Shown: positions 34,808 to 43,865 of the stretch, piece after piece
How positions within the stretch are numbered: the first letter of the stretch is position 1
How the letters are laid out: the number at the start of each line of letters is the position of its first letter
NCBI GenBank assembly: GCA_022797375.1
Contig: JAAWKM010000012.1
Location: forward strand, 1-43,865
DNA: 43,865 nucleotides
Direction: 5' to 3'
Origin: Lachnospiraceae bacterium
Lineage (GTDB): Bacteria; Bacillota; Clostridia; Lachnospirales; Lachnospiraceae
Notes under the pieces: model-generated
What the model was told of the DNA's origin: nothing
The model's database searches: none
The model's input: only the letters and a program-made list of their open reading frames with translations
Translations under genes and position numbers: made by a program

Positions 34808-37609
34808 CTATTCAACTGCAATACAGCCCCATACTGAGACTCCGAATTTCTTGCATGCCCCTATCTGGCTTGCAAGCTGTGGATAAGTATTCTCACCAGC
34901 TTTTACTACTATTACTACATATTTAGTTTGAACCATATGTTCCAAAGACCTCGCATCCTCACTTGCAATTACCCCTGTTTCTACAACAACTCCGCTTTGT
35001 TTAAACGTTTCTGTTATATCTTCAACTATACTTTTTACTTTATCATTCCCAGAAAGAATATTAAGGAAAAAGCTATCTGCACCATACTTCTGCACAAGAA
35101 GTTTTAATTCTGCAATACCAAGCGATATATCAGGTTTTTCACCACTTCCACTACTGCTACATGGAAATACAGGTATCTCTGAATTTATTAACTCTCTGGC
35201 TGAACGTATCCTGCTGCTAAGTATATACCTCAGTGAAATAATTGCAAACGGCAGTACAATACCAAGAATAATGCCAAAAACAGCATACTTTATAACCAGT
35301 ATTTTGCCTGGTGCAACTGCTTCCATAACTTCAGGCTGGTTTTCTTCAATATAATTTGCCTTTGAATTCTTATTGGATGCAACTCTTGTATTATAATCTG
35401 CAAGTGAAACGTTATAATTCTTCAATGTATCCATTTTTGAATTCTGGACATTTGTTACATCATTATCCTTTTTAGTATAAAACCTGGTTTCTAACTTCTT
35501 AAAAGTGAATTTGCCCTGGACTTTGGCTATTTCAGGAATATAACTTTCAAGGCTCTTCTGGATTATTGCCAATATTTCCTTTCCTTTTTCCTTATCATAA
35601 TGTGTTATAGTTATATTTAATAAATTTCCATTAACAGGCCATGACAAAATTTCCCTTATATAACCTGCTTCATCAGTGCCATATTCTTTTTCCAGGATTT
35701 CCTGGATATTGCCATAGGCAAGGTAATTCGTCATAGAACTAATAACATATGATGTATTTAATGTATCCGTCACTGCATACTGTGCAGTTGCAAGATGCAA
35801 ATTTAAAGGTTCTAATTTCATATATATAGATTCATCTATATATTTCTGTAACTTATTAATTTCCTGCTGGATTGTTTCTATATTTTTCTGGCTTTCTTCT
35901 ATCTGCTTATCATAGGCGGCAAGCTGCTCATTATACAAATCCACCTCTTCCTGCTGTTCAGGAGTCAGGCTTTTTACCTGGCGTGACTGGCGGTATCCAA
36001 GCACACTTAACCCTAATGTACATAATATTATGAATGGTATTATTATCTTACAATGTTTAATAAAACTATCTGCTATATTTTTAAAATAATAATTTCTCTG
36101 TTTCATATTAATCCTCATTTCTGGTTTATTTATTACATTATGCTGGCAGCTCCTGCCTGGTACTTTTTCTAAAACCTTTTTTAATTTGCCTGTAACTTCA
36201 ACAATAAATGGTTCTTTCTTCCACAGAAGTATTCCAGCATAACTTCCAAAAAAAATGACTGAAGAAACAGCGAGTGAAAATATTGCTGGAATATTTATAA
36301 ACTTCACCCATAATGTTAAAATAACAGCTGTTAAGCAGGCTGGTATTGATAACTTCCAATTAAAACCTGCAAATAATTTTGCTACTGTTTTTTTAATATA
36401 ATTATACTGCACCAGCAAAACAACAACTTCTGCTATAAGCGTCCCGGCTGCTGCACCTGCTGCACCATATGCTGGAATAAAAAATACATTTAATACCAAA
36501 TCAGTTAAAGCTCCTGCTATAACCGAATATAAAGTATTCTTTTCCCTGCCCATTGCCACAAGCATCTGTATACCAATTATATTAGTAAGCCCTATTAATA
36601 ATACAGCTGGCATAATAATCTGCATAGGAATAACAGCTTTAGAATACGCTGGTCCAGACAAAAGCCTTATACATTCCTCTGCAAAAACAGAAAAATAAAC
36701 TGAAACTGGCAATGCTGCCAATATCATTGCATTTACAGCTTTCTTGCATGTCTTAAAAAATTCCTCTTTCATCCCTTTTTCAAGATAATATGACATATGT
36801 GGAAGCAAGACTATTCCTGTTGCTGTAACTATATCAGCAAGAGGCACTTTAATTTTAACCGCTGCCTCATAATAACCAGTTTCCTCTGCCCCCTTTATCA
36901 TACCAAGCATAAAAGTATCCAGGTTAGTATATACCAATGTAGCACACGAAACTGCAAAAAGAACAAATATCTGTTTAATATGACGTTTTACATTATAACT
37001 ACCTAGCCATTTCACAAATATGATTTTCCTTGCATGGATAAAATTAAGTATATTTGATGCCCTGGAAGCAAAAACAACTAATATTCCATAAAAAACATAA
37101 TCTTGCTTGCCACGTACTAAAATAAACAACAATGGTATAGATACTATTTTGAAAAACAACGCCCTTGTTGTAATATAAGCATATTGCCCTGTTGCCTGGT
37201 ATAACCATTCTATACCAATAACATTCAGGACAATCATTACACTCATTGCCATAAATAGTGTCTTATCTTCTTGTAACCGTGGAACCAGCAATAAAGAAAT
37301 AATAAAAATAATATATGAAACTGATGCCATAATGACATTTATAAAAAATAATTCATGAAATGTCCTGCTAAGTTCAGTTTTGTTGTCGTGTACTCTGGCA
37401 CATGCTTGTATTCCATATGTTGGTATTCCCATCTGCGCCAGCATAGAGAAATAAGTAATAAATGAAATTGCAAAAGAAACCCTGCCTATCCCTTCTGGAA
37501 GCAGAACCCTTGACACATATGGAAAAGCTACAAGTGGAAAAATATACGAAGATACTTTTAATAATCCATTTAGCAGCATATTATATGCAATTGGTTTCTC
37601 TTTTGCCAT
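34808..37609 (-). CDS. Wzx-type flippase fused to a Wzz-like chain-length protein
   Basis: 933 residues in one open frame. Residues 1 to about 485 are a MATE/MVF-type oligosaccharide flippase with about 12-14 helices. Residues about 502-933 are a separate Wzz unit: helix (KIIIPFIILCTLGLSVLG), coiled coil (EEVDLYNEQLAAYDKQIEES), second helix (LVIKYAVFGIILGIVLPFAI) and a C-terminal Rossmann-like domain without a P-loop. At the junction an ATG (36104-36106) is preceded by GAGGATTAAT, a ribosome-site pattern, and TAATAA lies in the next frame just upstream. This suggests two genes joined by a one-base change, or a sequencing error; the internal start may still work. Confidence 0.85.
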   Translation of the reverse strand: MAKEKPIAYNMLLNGLLKVSSYIFPLVAFPYVSRVLLPEGIGRVSFAISFITYFSMLAQMGIPTYGIQACARVHDNKTELSRTFHELFFINVIMASVSYIIFIISLLLVPRLQEDKTLFMAMSVMIVLNVIGIEWLYQATGQYAYITTRALFFKIVSIPLLFILVRGKQDYVFYGILVVFASRASNILNFIHARKIIFVKWLGSYNVKRHIKQIFVLFAVSCATLVYTNLDTFMLGMIKGAEETGYYEAAVKIKVPLADIVTATGIVLLPHMSYYLEKGMKEEFFKTCKKAVNAMILAALPVSVYFSVFAEECIRLLSGPAYSKAVIPMQIIMPAVLLIGLTNIIGIQMLVAMGREKNTLYSVIAGALTDLVLNVFFIPAYGAAGAAAGTLIAEVVVLLVQYNYIKKTVAKLFAGFNWKLSIPACLTAVILTLWVKFINIPAIFSLAVSSVIFFGSYAGILLWKKEPFIVEVTGKLKKVLEKVPGRSCQHNVINKPEMRINMKQRNYYFKNIADSFIKHCKIIIPFIILCTLGLSVLGYRQSRQVKSLTPEQQEEVDLYNEQLAAYDKQIEESQKNIETIQQEINKLQKYIDESIYMKLEPLNLHLATAQYAVTDTLNTSYVISSMTNYLAYGNIQEILEKEYGTDEAGYIREILSWPVNGNLLNITITHYDKEKGKEILAIIQKSLESYIPEIAKVQGKFTFKKLETRFYTKKDNDVTNVQNSKMDTLKNYNVSLADYNTRVASNKNSKANYIEENQPEVMEAVAPGKILVIKYAVFGIILGIVLPFAIISLRYILSSRIRSARELINSEIPVFPCSSSGSGEKPDISLGIAELKLLVQKYGADSFFLNILSGNDKVKSIVEDITETFKQSGVVVETGVIASEDARSLEHMVQTKYVVIVVKAGENTYPQLASQIGACKKFGVSVWGCIAVE

Positions 37610-37672
37610 ATTACTATACTACACCCTCCCATATATTTATATCCTGGCGAATAATATCTTCCTGGTTAACAG

Positions 37673-39088
37673 CTACTGTACACATATTACCCCGCATACC
37701 TTGCTTTCCAAATCCTTTAATTGTGTAAACATATATTCTAATGCTTTCAATGTGCCTTTGCCTAATTCCTCGATAACAACAATATTATTTTTATCACATA
37801 ATTCTGTATATTTTGAATCACCTTCAGATAATGTCACCTTCTTACAATTTATCCCACTTTTCTGAATAGTGTCAATTACATTCTTCATACGTGATTTCCC
37901 AGTTTCTGTCATACAGTTATCTATTATAACCAGTTCATTAACTTCATTTTTCTTACAATAAACATTAACCTTGGCAACAATTATATCAAGCTGGCTTGTC
38001 TTATCAGTTCCAATATCACCAAGCACTATGCTTGCAATATTATTTTTATTTCTGCCAAATGTTCCAAAAACCCTTGCCATTCCCCTGTCAGTTATCTGTC
38101 TTTGTACAAATATTTTGCCATTAAACATAGTAATTATAACTATAACAACTACAGAAAGAAAACCACCTGCCAGAATTCCAACTATTATATACTTGAGGCT
38201 GATGCCACCAGAAGCAGGCTGTACAGGTTCTGTTTTTTCTCCAGCGGGTTCCTCACCTGGCTCTGATTCCTTCTCCTCACTTAAAAGTTCATCAAATAAT
38301 GAGATTTGTGTATCACTCAAAGCATTGTATAATGACTGGTACTCATTATATAATGAATACATCTGGCTGTCATATGTGTTTTTAGAATATGATATATCTG
38401 TATCTACAGCTTTATATACACTAGATACGGCTTCCTCAATGGAATGGTTATCATATTTCCTTTGTATATTTTTCTCATACTGTTTTACATTCTTAATTAC
38501 AAGTGACTGCAGCTCCTGGCATTGCTTTTTATCTTTTCCTAAAATTTTTACAGAAATAAACCTGTTTAAATCATTACCTTTATAATAATTTTCTTCACTG
38601 TCTTCATTAACATTTACTTTTTTATCTGAAATCATAATCCTGATTAATTCTGAAAGGTTTTCTAAACTGATATCATCTGGATATTCCTTTATAATATCAT
38701 TATATAATCCGCCTTCAAACATATATGTTATATACATCTGGCGTATATACTTATTATCAGGATTTTTAGACAATATAAAATCAGTCCTTGCCACATCAAC
38801 ATCATATGCATTTAATGACATATAAATAGAATTCTTTTCATATTCTGATTTCTCATCAATTCTTTTCTGGATTGCAACAAGATTATTAACCTTAACAATC
38901 TCGGCTGGTTTTAATTGTTCATATAAATCTTCTGGTGATACTTCTACACTTTGTGTTTTATTCTTATGCATCCCAAACATCCCGGATGCGATGGCAAATA
39001 TAACACATACCACCAGTATTATATGCCATTTCCTAAGTATTTCCCACATTAGTACTCTTAAGTCAATTACAACTTCATCGTTTTCCAT
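37673..39088 (-). CDS. Wzz/YveK-type polysaccharide chain-length protein with degenerate kinase-like tail
   Basis: 471 residues. Helix near the N-terminus (HIILVVCVIFAIASGMFG), a long outside region, a second helix near residue 310 (YIIVGILAGGFLSVVVIVII), and a cytoplasmic tail that resembles a tyrosine-kinase fold but lacks a Walker A motif. It should control polymer length with the flippase and polymerase. A TTG-started extension to 39133 is possible, but AGGAG (39096-39100) is 7 bases before ATG 39088. It is a paralogue of the C-terminal half of the next gene. Confidence 0.82.
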   Translation of the reverse strand: MENDEVVIDLRVLMWEILRKWHIILVVCVIFAIASGMFGMHKNKTQSVEVSPEDLYEQLKPAEIVKVNNLVAIQKRIDEKSEYEKNSIYMSLNAYDVDVARTDFILSKNPDNKYIRQMYITYMFEGGLYNDIIKEYPDDISLENLSELIRIMISDKKVNVNEDSEENYYKGNDLNRFISVKILGKDKKQCQELQSLVIKNVKQYEKNIQRKYDNHSIEEAVSSVYKAVDTDISYSKNTYDSQMYSLYNEYQSLYNALSDTQISLFDELLSEEKESEPGEEPAGEKTEPVQPASGGISLKYIIVGILAGGFLSVVVIVIITMFNGKIFVQRQITDRGMARVFGTFGRNKNNIASIVLGDIGTDKTSQLDIIVAKVNVYCKKNEVNELVIIDNCMTETGKSRMKNVIDTIQKSGINCKKVTLSEGDSKYTELCDKNNIVVIEELGKGTLKALEYMFTQLKDLESKVCGVICVQ

Positions 39089-39113
39089 TGTTTCTCTCCT
39101 ATCCTTCAAATTA

Positions 39114-40523
39114 TTATTCTGCCCCTCTTCCAAATAATACCACCCATACTGTCTTTAAGATAATTTTTAAATCCTGCCTTAAATTCCAGTTATCAATATA
39201 CTCACAGTCAAGTTTTACTATCTCATCAAAGTCTGTTATGCTGCTTCTTCCACTGACCTGCCATAGACCTGTCAGGCCTGGTTTTATGCTGACCCTTCTT
39301 CTATGGTATGACTCATACATTTCAAATTCAGATTCTGTAGGAGGGCGTGTGCCCACAAGGCTCATATCTCCTTTTATTATATTTATAGCCTGTGGAAGCT
39401 CGTCTATACTTAACTTTCTTATAATTTTCCCCACAGGAAATATTCTTGGGTCATCCTTTATTTTAAACATAAAATCACTGTCCATCTCATTTTCCTGCAT
39501 AAGACTGGCCTTCCTCTCTTCTGCATCCATATACATTGAACGGAATTTATATATCTCAAAGCGCCTTCCATTCTTTCCTATGCGTGTCTGTTTAAACATT
39601 ACTGGCCCTGGCGATTGTATTGCTATTCCTATAGCTACAAATGGAAGCGCAATACACATAAAAATAAATAATATAACCCCTCCGCATATATCTATAATAC
39701 GTTTTATTACTATATCACGTATTTCATACTCATAGTTTGAATAAACCATAACACCATAATTACCAATTGGTGTAAAACGTTTCTGTCCAAAATCATATCC
39801 ATATTCACGTAAATTTAAGTATATTTTTATTCCCATAGCATTTAGCCAGCCCATTATTTTTTCTGTATGTCCAGCTTCTTTATAAGGCAGATAAATAAAT
39901 GCCCCATCAACAGGAAGATTTTTAATTATCTCTTCCATATTATCCATATCAGATATAACAGGAACACCCCCAATGTCCTGCCCTGTCAGGTCTTTATCTG
40001 TTAAAGCTATATATTCTATACTTAAATATGCAATTTTCCTTAATTCTTCCAAAACAGTTCCTATATTATAGCTGTCTGATATTAATACAATTTTTTCAGC
40101 ATATGTAGTCATATACTTTTGCCGCAATACCTTTTTTAATATTAAATGTTCTATATATGTGCCTGTTAATGCTATTACAAAAAAATACCCTAACTGCAGC
40201 CTCGAATAATCACCACCTAGTTTCATAAGATAAAAGTATGACATTACACATGCAAATACAATTATGTATTGTTTAAATACCAGATAAGCTTCCCTTAACC
40301 TGTCTCTTGCCAGGAAATCTGTATTAGTCCTGAAGAAAAGCTGTACTGCTATATATGTGAGTATAATAAACCAGCGGAGCGCTGCATAATCAGCATTAGT
40401 CATTACATAAATCTGTACTGTATTAAACCTTAGTACATTTGCAATGGAATATGCTGCCAGTATAATACCTATATCAAGTAATATAGCAGTATAACTAGAT
40501 AAAGTCCTTATCTTTTGATCCAT
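39114..40523 (-). CDS. undecaprenyl-phosphate sugar transferase (WbaP/WcaJ type)
   Basis: 469 residues. Four to five N-terminal helices, a nucleotide-binding-like middle part, and a C-terminal catalytic domain with FKQTRIGKNGRRFEIYKFRS, LSIDELPQ and GDMSLVGTRP. It transfers a sugar phosphate to undecaprenyl phosphate and so starts each repeat unit. Residual specificity (glucose, galactose or other) cannot be read. Precedes the Wzz-like gene by 25 bases. Confidence 0.92.
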   Translation of the reverse strand: MDQKIRTLSSYTAILLDIGIILAAYSIANVLRFNTVQIYVMTNADYAALRWFIILTYIAVQLFFRTNTDFLARDRLREAYLVFKQYIIVFACVMSYFYLMKLGGDYSRLQLGYFFVIALTGTYIEHLILKKVLRQKYMTTYAEKIVLISDSYNIGTVLEELRKIAYLSIEYIALTDKDLTGQDIGGVPVISDMDNMEEIIKNLPVDGAFIYLPYKEAGHTEKIMGWLNAMGIKIYLNLREYGYDFGQKRFTPIGNYGVMVYSNYEYEIRDIVIKRIIDICGGVILFIFMCIALPFVAIGIAIQSPGPVMFKQTRIGKNGRRFEIYKFRSMYMDAEERKASLMQENEMDSDFMFKIKDDPRIFPVGKIIRKLSIDELPQAINIIKGDMSLVGTRPPTESEFEMYESYHRRRVSIKPGLTGLWQVSGRSSITDFDEIVKLDCEYIDNWNLRQDLKIILKTVWVVLFGRGAE

Positions 40524-40612
40524 CTTTTTATCCTTTCACACCAATTTTTACAACATTATATCACACTAAAAAATTTTTACAATTATTTATTTCAGGACTG
40601 TTTATAAAAAAT

Positions 40613-41611
40613 TTATAGATTGTTCACCTTTCTTAATACCAGAGAAGCTGCCCAATATAAATGATAATTACTCTTACGTAATGCAGCCACTGCTTTATTT
40701 TGCATTTTAATATATACACCTGGATATTTATTCTTAATAATATTATCCATTTTAATTATTTTCCGCTTATTTTCTCTGCTTGCCGGATAACTAAGATATA
40801 TCTTTATCTGGCTCGTGGCAAGTTTAGCAATAGCCTTTTCTAAATATTCCCTTTTACAAATGCTTAATGTTTGTATATTGTTATTATACAGTGTGCTTAT
40901 TCTGCTAAGAACCTTTTCATGATGCCTGCAGTTTTTCTGCATATTTAATAAGTTCATGCTCTGGGTTTCCAGCCCAAGGCGGTACATATAAACAGGCCTT
41001 GGCAAAAAAGCAATAGTATTAATATATGGAACAGGAAATAATACATATTCTGCATCTACATAAAAACAATTAGTATCTAACCGGATTTCATTTTTCTGTA
41101 AAATTTCTGTCCTTATCGTCATAGCATGGATATTTATATATATGTGGCGGCATATATCATCAAATTTATATTCTTTCCTGTATTTAAGGCTGTCAAATGT
41201 ATTTTCAATTTTTTTAATTTTTCTTTTTGTCTTATCATTTACCCACCAGTAATCAGTTGAAATTACATCTGCATGTGTAATTTTTATAAAATCTATAAGT
41301 TCTTTCAATGCCTCTTTATCAACCCAGTCATCACCATCAACTGTTTTGAAATATTTTCCATTTGCTTCTAATATGCCACGGTTAACCGTAGAGCCATGCC
41401 CGCCATTTTCTTTATTAATAAGCCGGAATGTTCCAGGATACTTTTTCATATATCTGTTTGCAATACCAGCTGTATTATCTATAGAGCCATCATTTATAAT
41501 TAATACTTCTATATCGTCAATAAACGAATCATCAATAAATGAGTTAAGGCATTTTTTAATATACTTTTCCACATTATATGCTGCTATGGAAATTGTCAGC
41601 AATTTTTCCAT
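40613..41611 (-). CDS. GT2 family glycosyltransferase
   Basis: 332 residues. The N-terminal GT-A domain has LTISIAAYNVEKYIKKCL, the INDGSIDNT nucleotide-binding block and VDGDDWVD with a DxD-type motif. It adds a sugar to the lipid-linked repeat unit on the inside of the membrane. An upstream in-frame ATG at 41626 overlaps the ribosome site; GGAG at 41621-41624 fits ATG 41611. The donor and acceptor are unknown. Confidence 0.88.
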   Translation of the reverse strand: MEKLLTISIAAYNVEKYIKKCLNSFIDDSFIDDIEVLIINDGSIDNTAGIANRYMKKYPGTFRLINKENGGHGSTVNRGILEANGKYFKTVDGDDWVDKEALKELIDFIKITHADVISTDYWWVNDKTKRKIKKIENTFDSLKYRKEYKFDDICRHIYINIHAMTIRTEILQKNEIRLDTNCFYVDAEYVLFPVPYINTIAFLPRPVYMYRLGLETQSMNLLNMQKNCRHHEKVLSRISTLYNNNIQTLSICKREYLEKAIAKLATSQIKIYLSYPASRENKRKIIKMDNIIKNKYPGVYIKMQNKAVAALRKSNYHLYWAASLVLRKVNNL

Positions 41612-41633
41612 TATATTACTCTCCATTATATTT

Positions 41634-41816
41634 TTAATGTTTTATATTATTATCTATACTAACACTCCTATAAATTTTCCTTACCATTGCTGCAAAATCT
41701 CCTGGTTCAATATCCTTTACAAGATATCCTCCTTTTTTATGCACAATCAAATTAACAACACCACATATCTTGCTTGCTTCAATGCACTTTCTCCATATGC
41801 TGTTTAATCCTCCATC
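41634..41816 (-). pseudogene. fragment resembling a glycosyltransferase C-terminus
   Basis: Between the two transferases, on the - strand, about 56 codons are open (NSIWRKCIEASKICGVVN, GGYLVKDIEPGDFAAMVRKI) and end at TAA 41634-41636. It has no start codon of its own with a ribosome site and a stop lies just upstream. The GGYLV..IEPGDF pattern resembles the end of GT-B transferases, so it may be the leftover tail of a deleted gene. Confidence 0.4.
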
Positions 41817-43633
41817 TCAAGGTATTTTTTCCAAAAACCTGTACTTACAAGTTCTTTATAATGCCCACGGTATTCCCTGGCAGCCTTGTCATATGATTTA
41901 CGCATAATACAATGTATACCATACATCTTTTTAAAAATATTTACCAATTCCTTATAACTGCGCTTACATTCAAAACCTTTTCCTGTTTCTGGCTCATAAT
42001 ATAGCACATTTTTTACCCTGAACAAATGGCTTATATGCACTCCAACTGGAAGAACTGACAGTTTTCTTTTCCCTGGCAAAAGCCATCCATTAGCAAATAT
42101 TATATGGTGCAGTTTAAACTTTTCAGTTTTATACAGCGAATTCTTTTTTAATCCTTGCTTCCTCCAGTTTTTGTTATACTTATCCAGTTTCTCTGTCATA
42201 TCTTCTAACGAATATCCCATACCCATAATACTTTGGTGTAATTTAACTGGCTCCTGTTCCTTTAAAAACTCCGGACCTTTGCAGAAATCTTCTACTGCAC
42301 GAACAAACAATTCAATATTTTTATTATGGTATTTACAAATCTGCCCTATTATATGTATGAACAACTGTTTCTCTGCTTTTCTCCAGTTAAATTCTGGTTT
42401 ATGAATTGCATTTAAAATAAAAAGGTTTCTAGTATTATAATATTCAAGATTTGATGCCCTTCTATTTTCAAATGTGTTGTGCCATACATTAATGCCATTT
42501 AAGTGCATAAACTTTTTTGAATGGCGCAAATTATATTCAACATCATCACGATGAATAAAAACAGGCAGTGGAAGGCTTATACCTAACTTATCACTAAATG
42601 GCATACAGCAATACCACCACCCATTATAGTCTTCTTGTACTACTTTCTCATTTAACAATAAATAATATGTCTTAGATAAATCATACCCCTTTTTTAGTGA
42701 TTCCACTCTTCCATTATTCCAGCTTTCACCACACGCATGCTGTATCTCCATAAAGTCTGTACGAAGAAGTGCTCCTCCTATTGTAGCATTCTTATATTTG
42801 TCATTTGCCATGCTTAACAGGGTATATGTCCGGTATAAAGCTTCTGGTTCAAACAAAATATCATCATCCATAAATAAGAAATGTGTAAATCCCTGCTCTT
42901 TTTGCTCATTTAGTGCTTCTAGCATGCACCTTGTAAAACCGCCTGTTCCTCCTGCATTTTTATTATATATACAAGAAACAAACTCACTTGATATTTTATT
43001 ACAATCTAAAGAATTTCCATTATCTGATATAAATAATTTTAAATTACCATACAGAAGCGACTCTCTATCATTTAAAAATGCACCAGATAACAACCCCATT
43101 GTCTTTTTAATATACTCTTCTCTATGATATGTACATATACCAGCAGCAATCTTTACCCTATTAACAATATTCTGTGCTGTCTTATATGCTCCTGAATAAA
43201 AAACCACTTCTTTTTCTGCAGCTAATTTTAAAAATACAATTCCACCACAAATAGTTTTTTGAATCTTAAATACTAATTCACATATTCCTTTATTATCAAA
43301 TGGTTTTTCCTCTAAAATTTTATTTTTAAATTTTCCATTATCTAATGTGCATTGGCATAAATATGCTTTTCCTCTTCCCTCTATACTTATACTAAGCATA
43401 AAATCACAAATATCTGTATATTCCTGCCATTTATTTAATGAAAACTCATTAAAATATGTGAAAAAAGAACAAACGCTTCCATTTTCCATCACCAGAACTT
43501 CTTTGAATAATTTCTCCTGTCCTTTTAAATCCTCATAAATTTTTACCTTTGTTCTTCCTTTTTCCTGGCGGTAATACAATATATCTTTTTTACAAATATC
43601 TTTTTTAGGAAATATTATATTTTGTAAAACCAT
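41804..43633 (-). CDS. GlfT2-like galactofuranosyltransferase
   Basis: 609 residues. An N-terminal beta-sandwich-like region (1-155) precedes a GT-A domain. DDD at 256-258 (FMDDDI), WW at 339-340, and HRDDVEYNLR at 361-370 mirror the metal, acceptor and catalytic sites of mycobacterial GlfT2. A C-terminal region of about 220 residues follows. The family adds galactofuranose units, so the surface polymer may contain galactofuranose. It is the first gene of the operon, preceded by AGAGG. Confidence 0.8.
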   Translation of the reverse strand: MVLQNIIFPKKDICKKDILYYRQEKGRTKVKIYEDLKGQEKLFKEVLVMENGSVCSFFTYFNEFSLNKWQEYTDICDFMLSISIEGRGKAYLCQCTLDNGKFKNKILEEKPFDNKGICELVFKIQKTICGGIVFLKLAAEKEVVFYSGAYKTAQNIVNRVKIAAGICTYHREEYIKKTMGLLSGAFLNDRESLLYGNLKLFISDNGNSLDCNKISSEFVSCIYNKNAGGTGGFTRCMLEALNEQKEQGFTHFLFMDDDILFEPEALYRTYTLLSMANDKYKNATIGGALLRTDFMEIQHACGESWNNGRVESLKKGYDLSKTYYLLLNEKVVQEDYNGWWYCCMPFSDKLGISLPLPVFIHRDDVEYNLRHSKKFMHLNGINVWHNTFENRRASNLEYYNTRNLFILNAIHKPEFNWRKAEKQLFIHIIGQICKYHNKNIELFVRAVEDFCKGPEFLKEQEPVKLHQSIMGMGYSLEDMTEKLDKYNKNWRKQGLKKNSLYKTEKFKLHHIIFANGWLLPGKRKLSVLPVGVHISHLFRVKNVLYYEPETGKGFECKRSYKELVNIFKKMYGIHCIMRKSYDKAAREYRGHYKELVSTGFWKKYLEMED

Positions 43634-43716
43634 AATAAATTCCTCTCTATAACATATAAATCATAATCTTATTTTTTATAATACTAATTTTATTAACTCT
43701 CCTGGCAACATTGTTT

Positions 43717-43745
43717 AGTATAACATGACCAGAATATCATTTCAA
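43717..43745 (-). promoter_or_regulatory. sigma-A promoter of the polysaccharide operon
   Basis: On the - strand TTGAAA (43740-43745) and TATACT (43717-43722) are 17 bases apart. The leader to the first start codon is about 75 bases. Confidence 0.7.
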
Positions 43746-43764
43746 GTGGTGTTTATTTACTTTC

Positions 43765-43865
43765 CGCGTCCGTTTCATAAAAATCCCCATGCCGTGCTTT
43801 GCATGGCACAAATAGTAATGAAAAATGCTGTTTTTGCATTTTTCTTGTGTGAAATTGTAATGATT
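43765..43865 (+). repeat. family 2 repeat, long form, running off the window edge
   Basis: It opens with CGCGTCCGTTTCATAAAA and contains the hairpin TGCCGTGC-TTT-GCATGGCA (43790-43808). The body matches the reverse complement of 11811-11863 nearly base for base. The other end is outside the window. Confidence 0.7.

Noticed and set aside
37971..38585. 204-codon open frame on the + strand
   Set aside because: It is opposite the Wzz-like gene, has no ribosome site and its serine/proline-rich sequence is typical of an antisense shadow.
39114..39133. TTG-started extension of the Wzz-like protein
   Set aside because: It would overlap the upstream gene end and lacks a ribosome site, whereas AGGAG fits ATG 39088.

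Overview
The window looks like a chromosomal segment of a low-GC, spore-forming anaerobic member of the Firmicutes, most likely Lachnospiraceae. The evidence is the AT-rich sequence, strong AGGAGG-type ribosome sites, sporulation genes (spmB, a GerA/SpoVAF-type germination protein), an [FeFe]-hydrogenase maturase (hydG), an extended L17 protein, and many cyclic-di-GMP and two-component proteins. I cannot name the species.

Layout. 1-8.4 kb: a cytoplasmic PocR/chemoreceptor-tip protein, a BlaI/BlaR1-type repressor-protease pair with three operator-like palindromes, a PAP2-hydG pair, spmB, and an orphan AraC-type response regulator. 8.4-11.2 kb: a tRNA-Leu(TAG) with its own promoter and terminator, then an SGNH esterase overlapping an HD-GYP phosphodiesterase. 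11.2-19.1 kb: a repeat-rich gap, ecfA1-ecfA2-ecfT-truA on the + strand, and facing them the alpha operon rplQ-rpoA-rpsD-rpsK-rpsM-rpmJ on the - strand. 19.1-32.4 kb: a hemerythrin/CheX-like/receiver protein convergent with a large hybrid histidine kinase, a CitMHS/ArsB-type permease with a cytidylate-kinase-like protein, TatD, the germination protein, a nuclease-like unknown, and a GGDEF-EAL-LamG protein. 32.7-43.9 kb: a LiaF-like protein and a - strand surface-polysaccharide operon running from a consensus promoter near 43.7 kb to a terminator near 33.4 kb: GlfT2-like transferase, GT2, priming sugar transferase, Wzz-like, flippase fused to a second Wzz-like protein, and a Wzy-like polymerase.

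The most distinctive feature is a family of non-coding mobile repeats. Three copies have 14-bp inverted ends (GTTACTATTCACAG) and an 8-bp target duplication still visible; three more are relics. Paired changes between copies keep several internal stem-loops intact. A second family ending in CACGTCCGTTTCATAAAA also recurs, and one copy of the first family is inserted inside a copy of the second. Repeats or relics lie at both ends of the ecfA1-truA block, which is inverted relative to its usual order after rplQ.

Other points for follow-up are a 225-nt leader before rpsM with its own promoter and an upstream terminator, the flippase-Wzz junction (which still contains what looks like an old stop and ribosome site), the hemerythrin-CheX-receiver fusion, and the cytoplasmic GGDEF-EAL-LamG fusion. 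All assignments come from reading the sequence; no database search was run.
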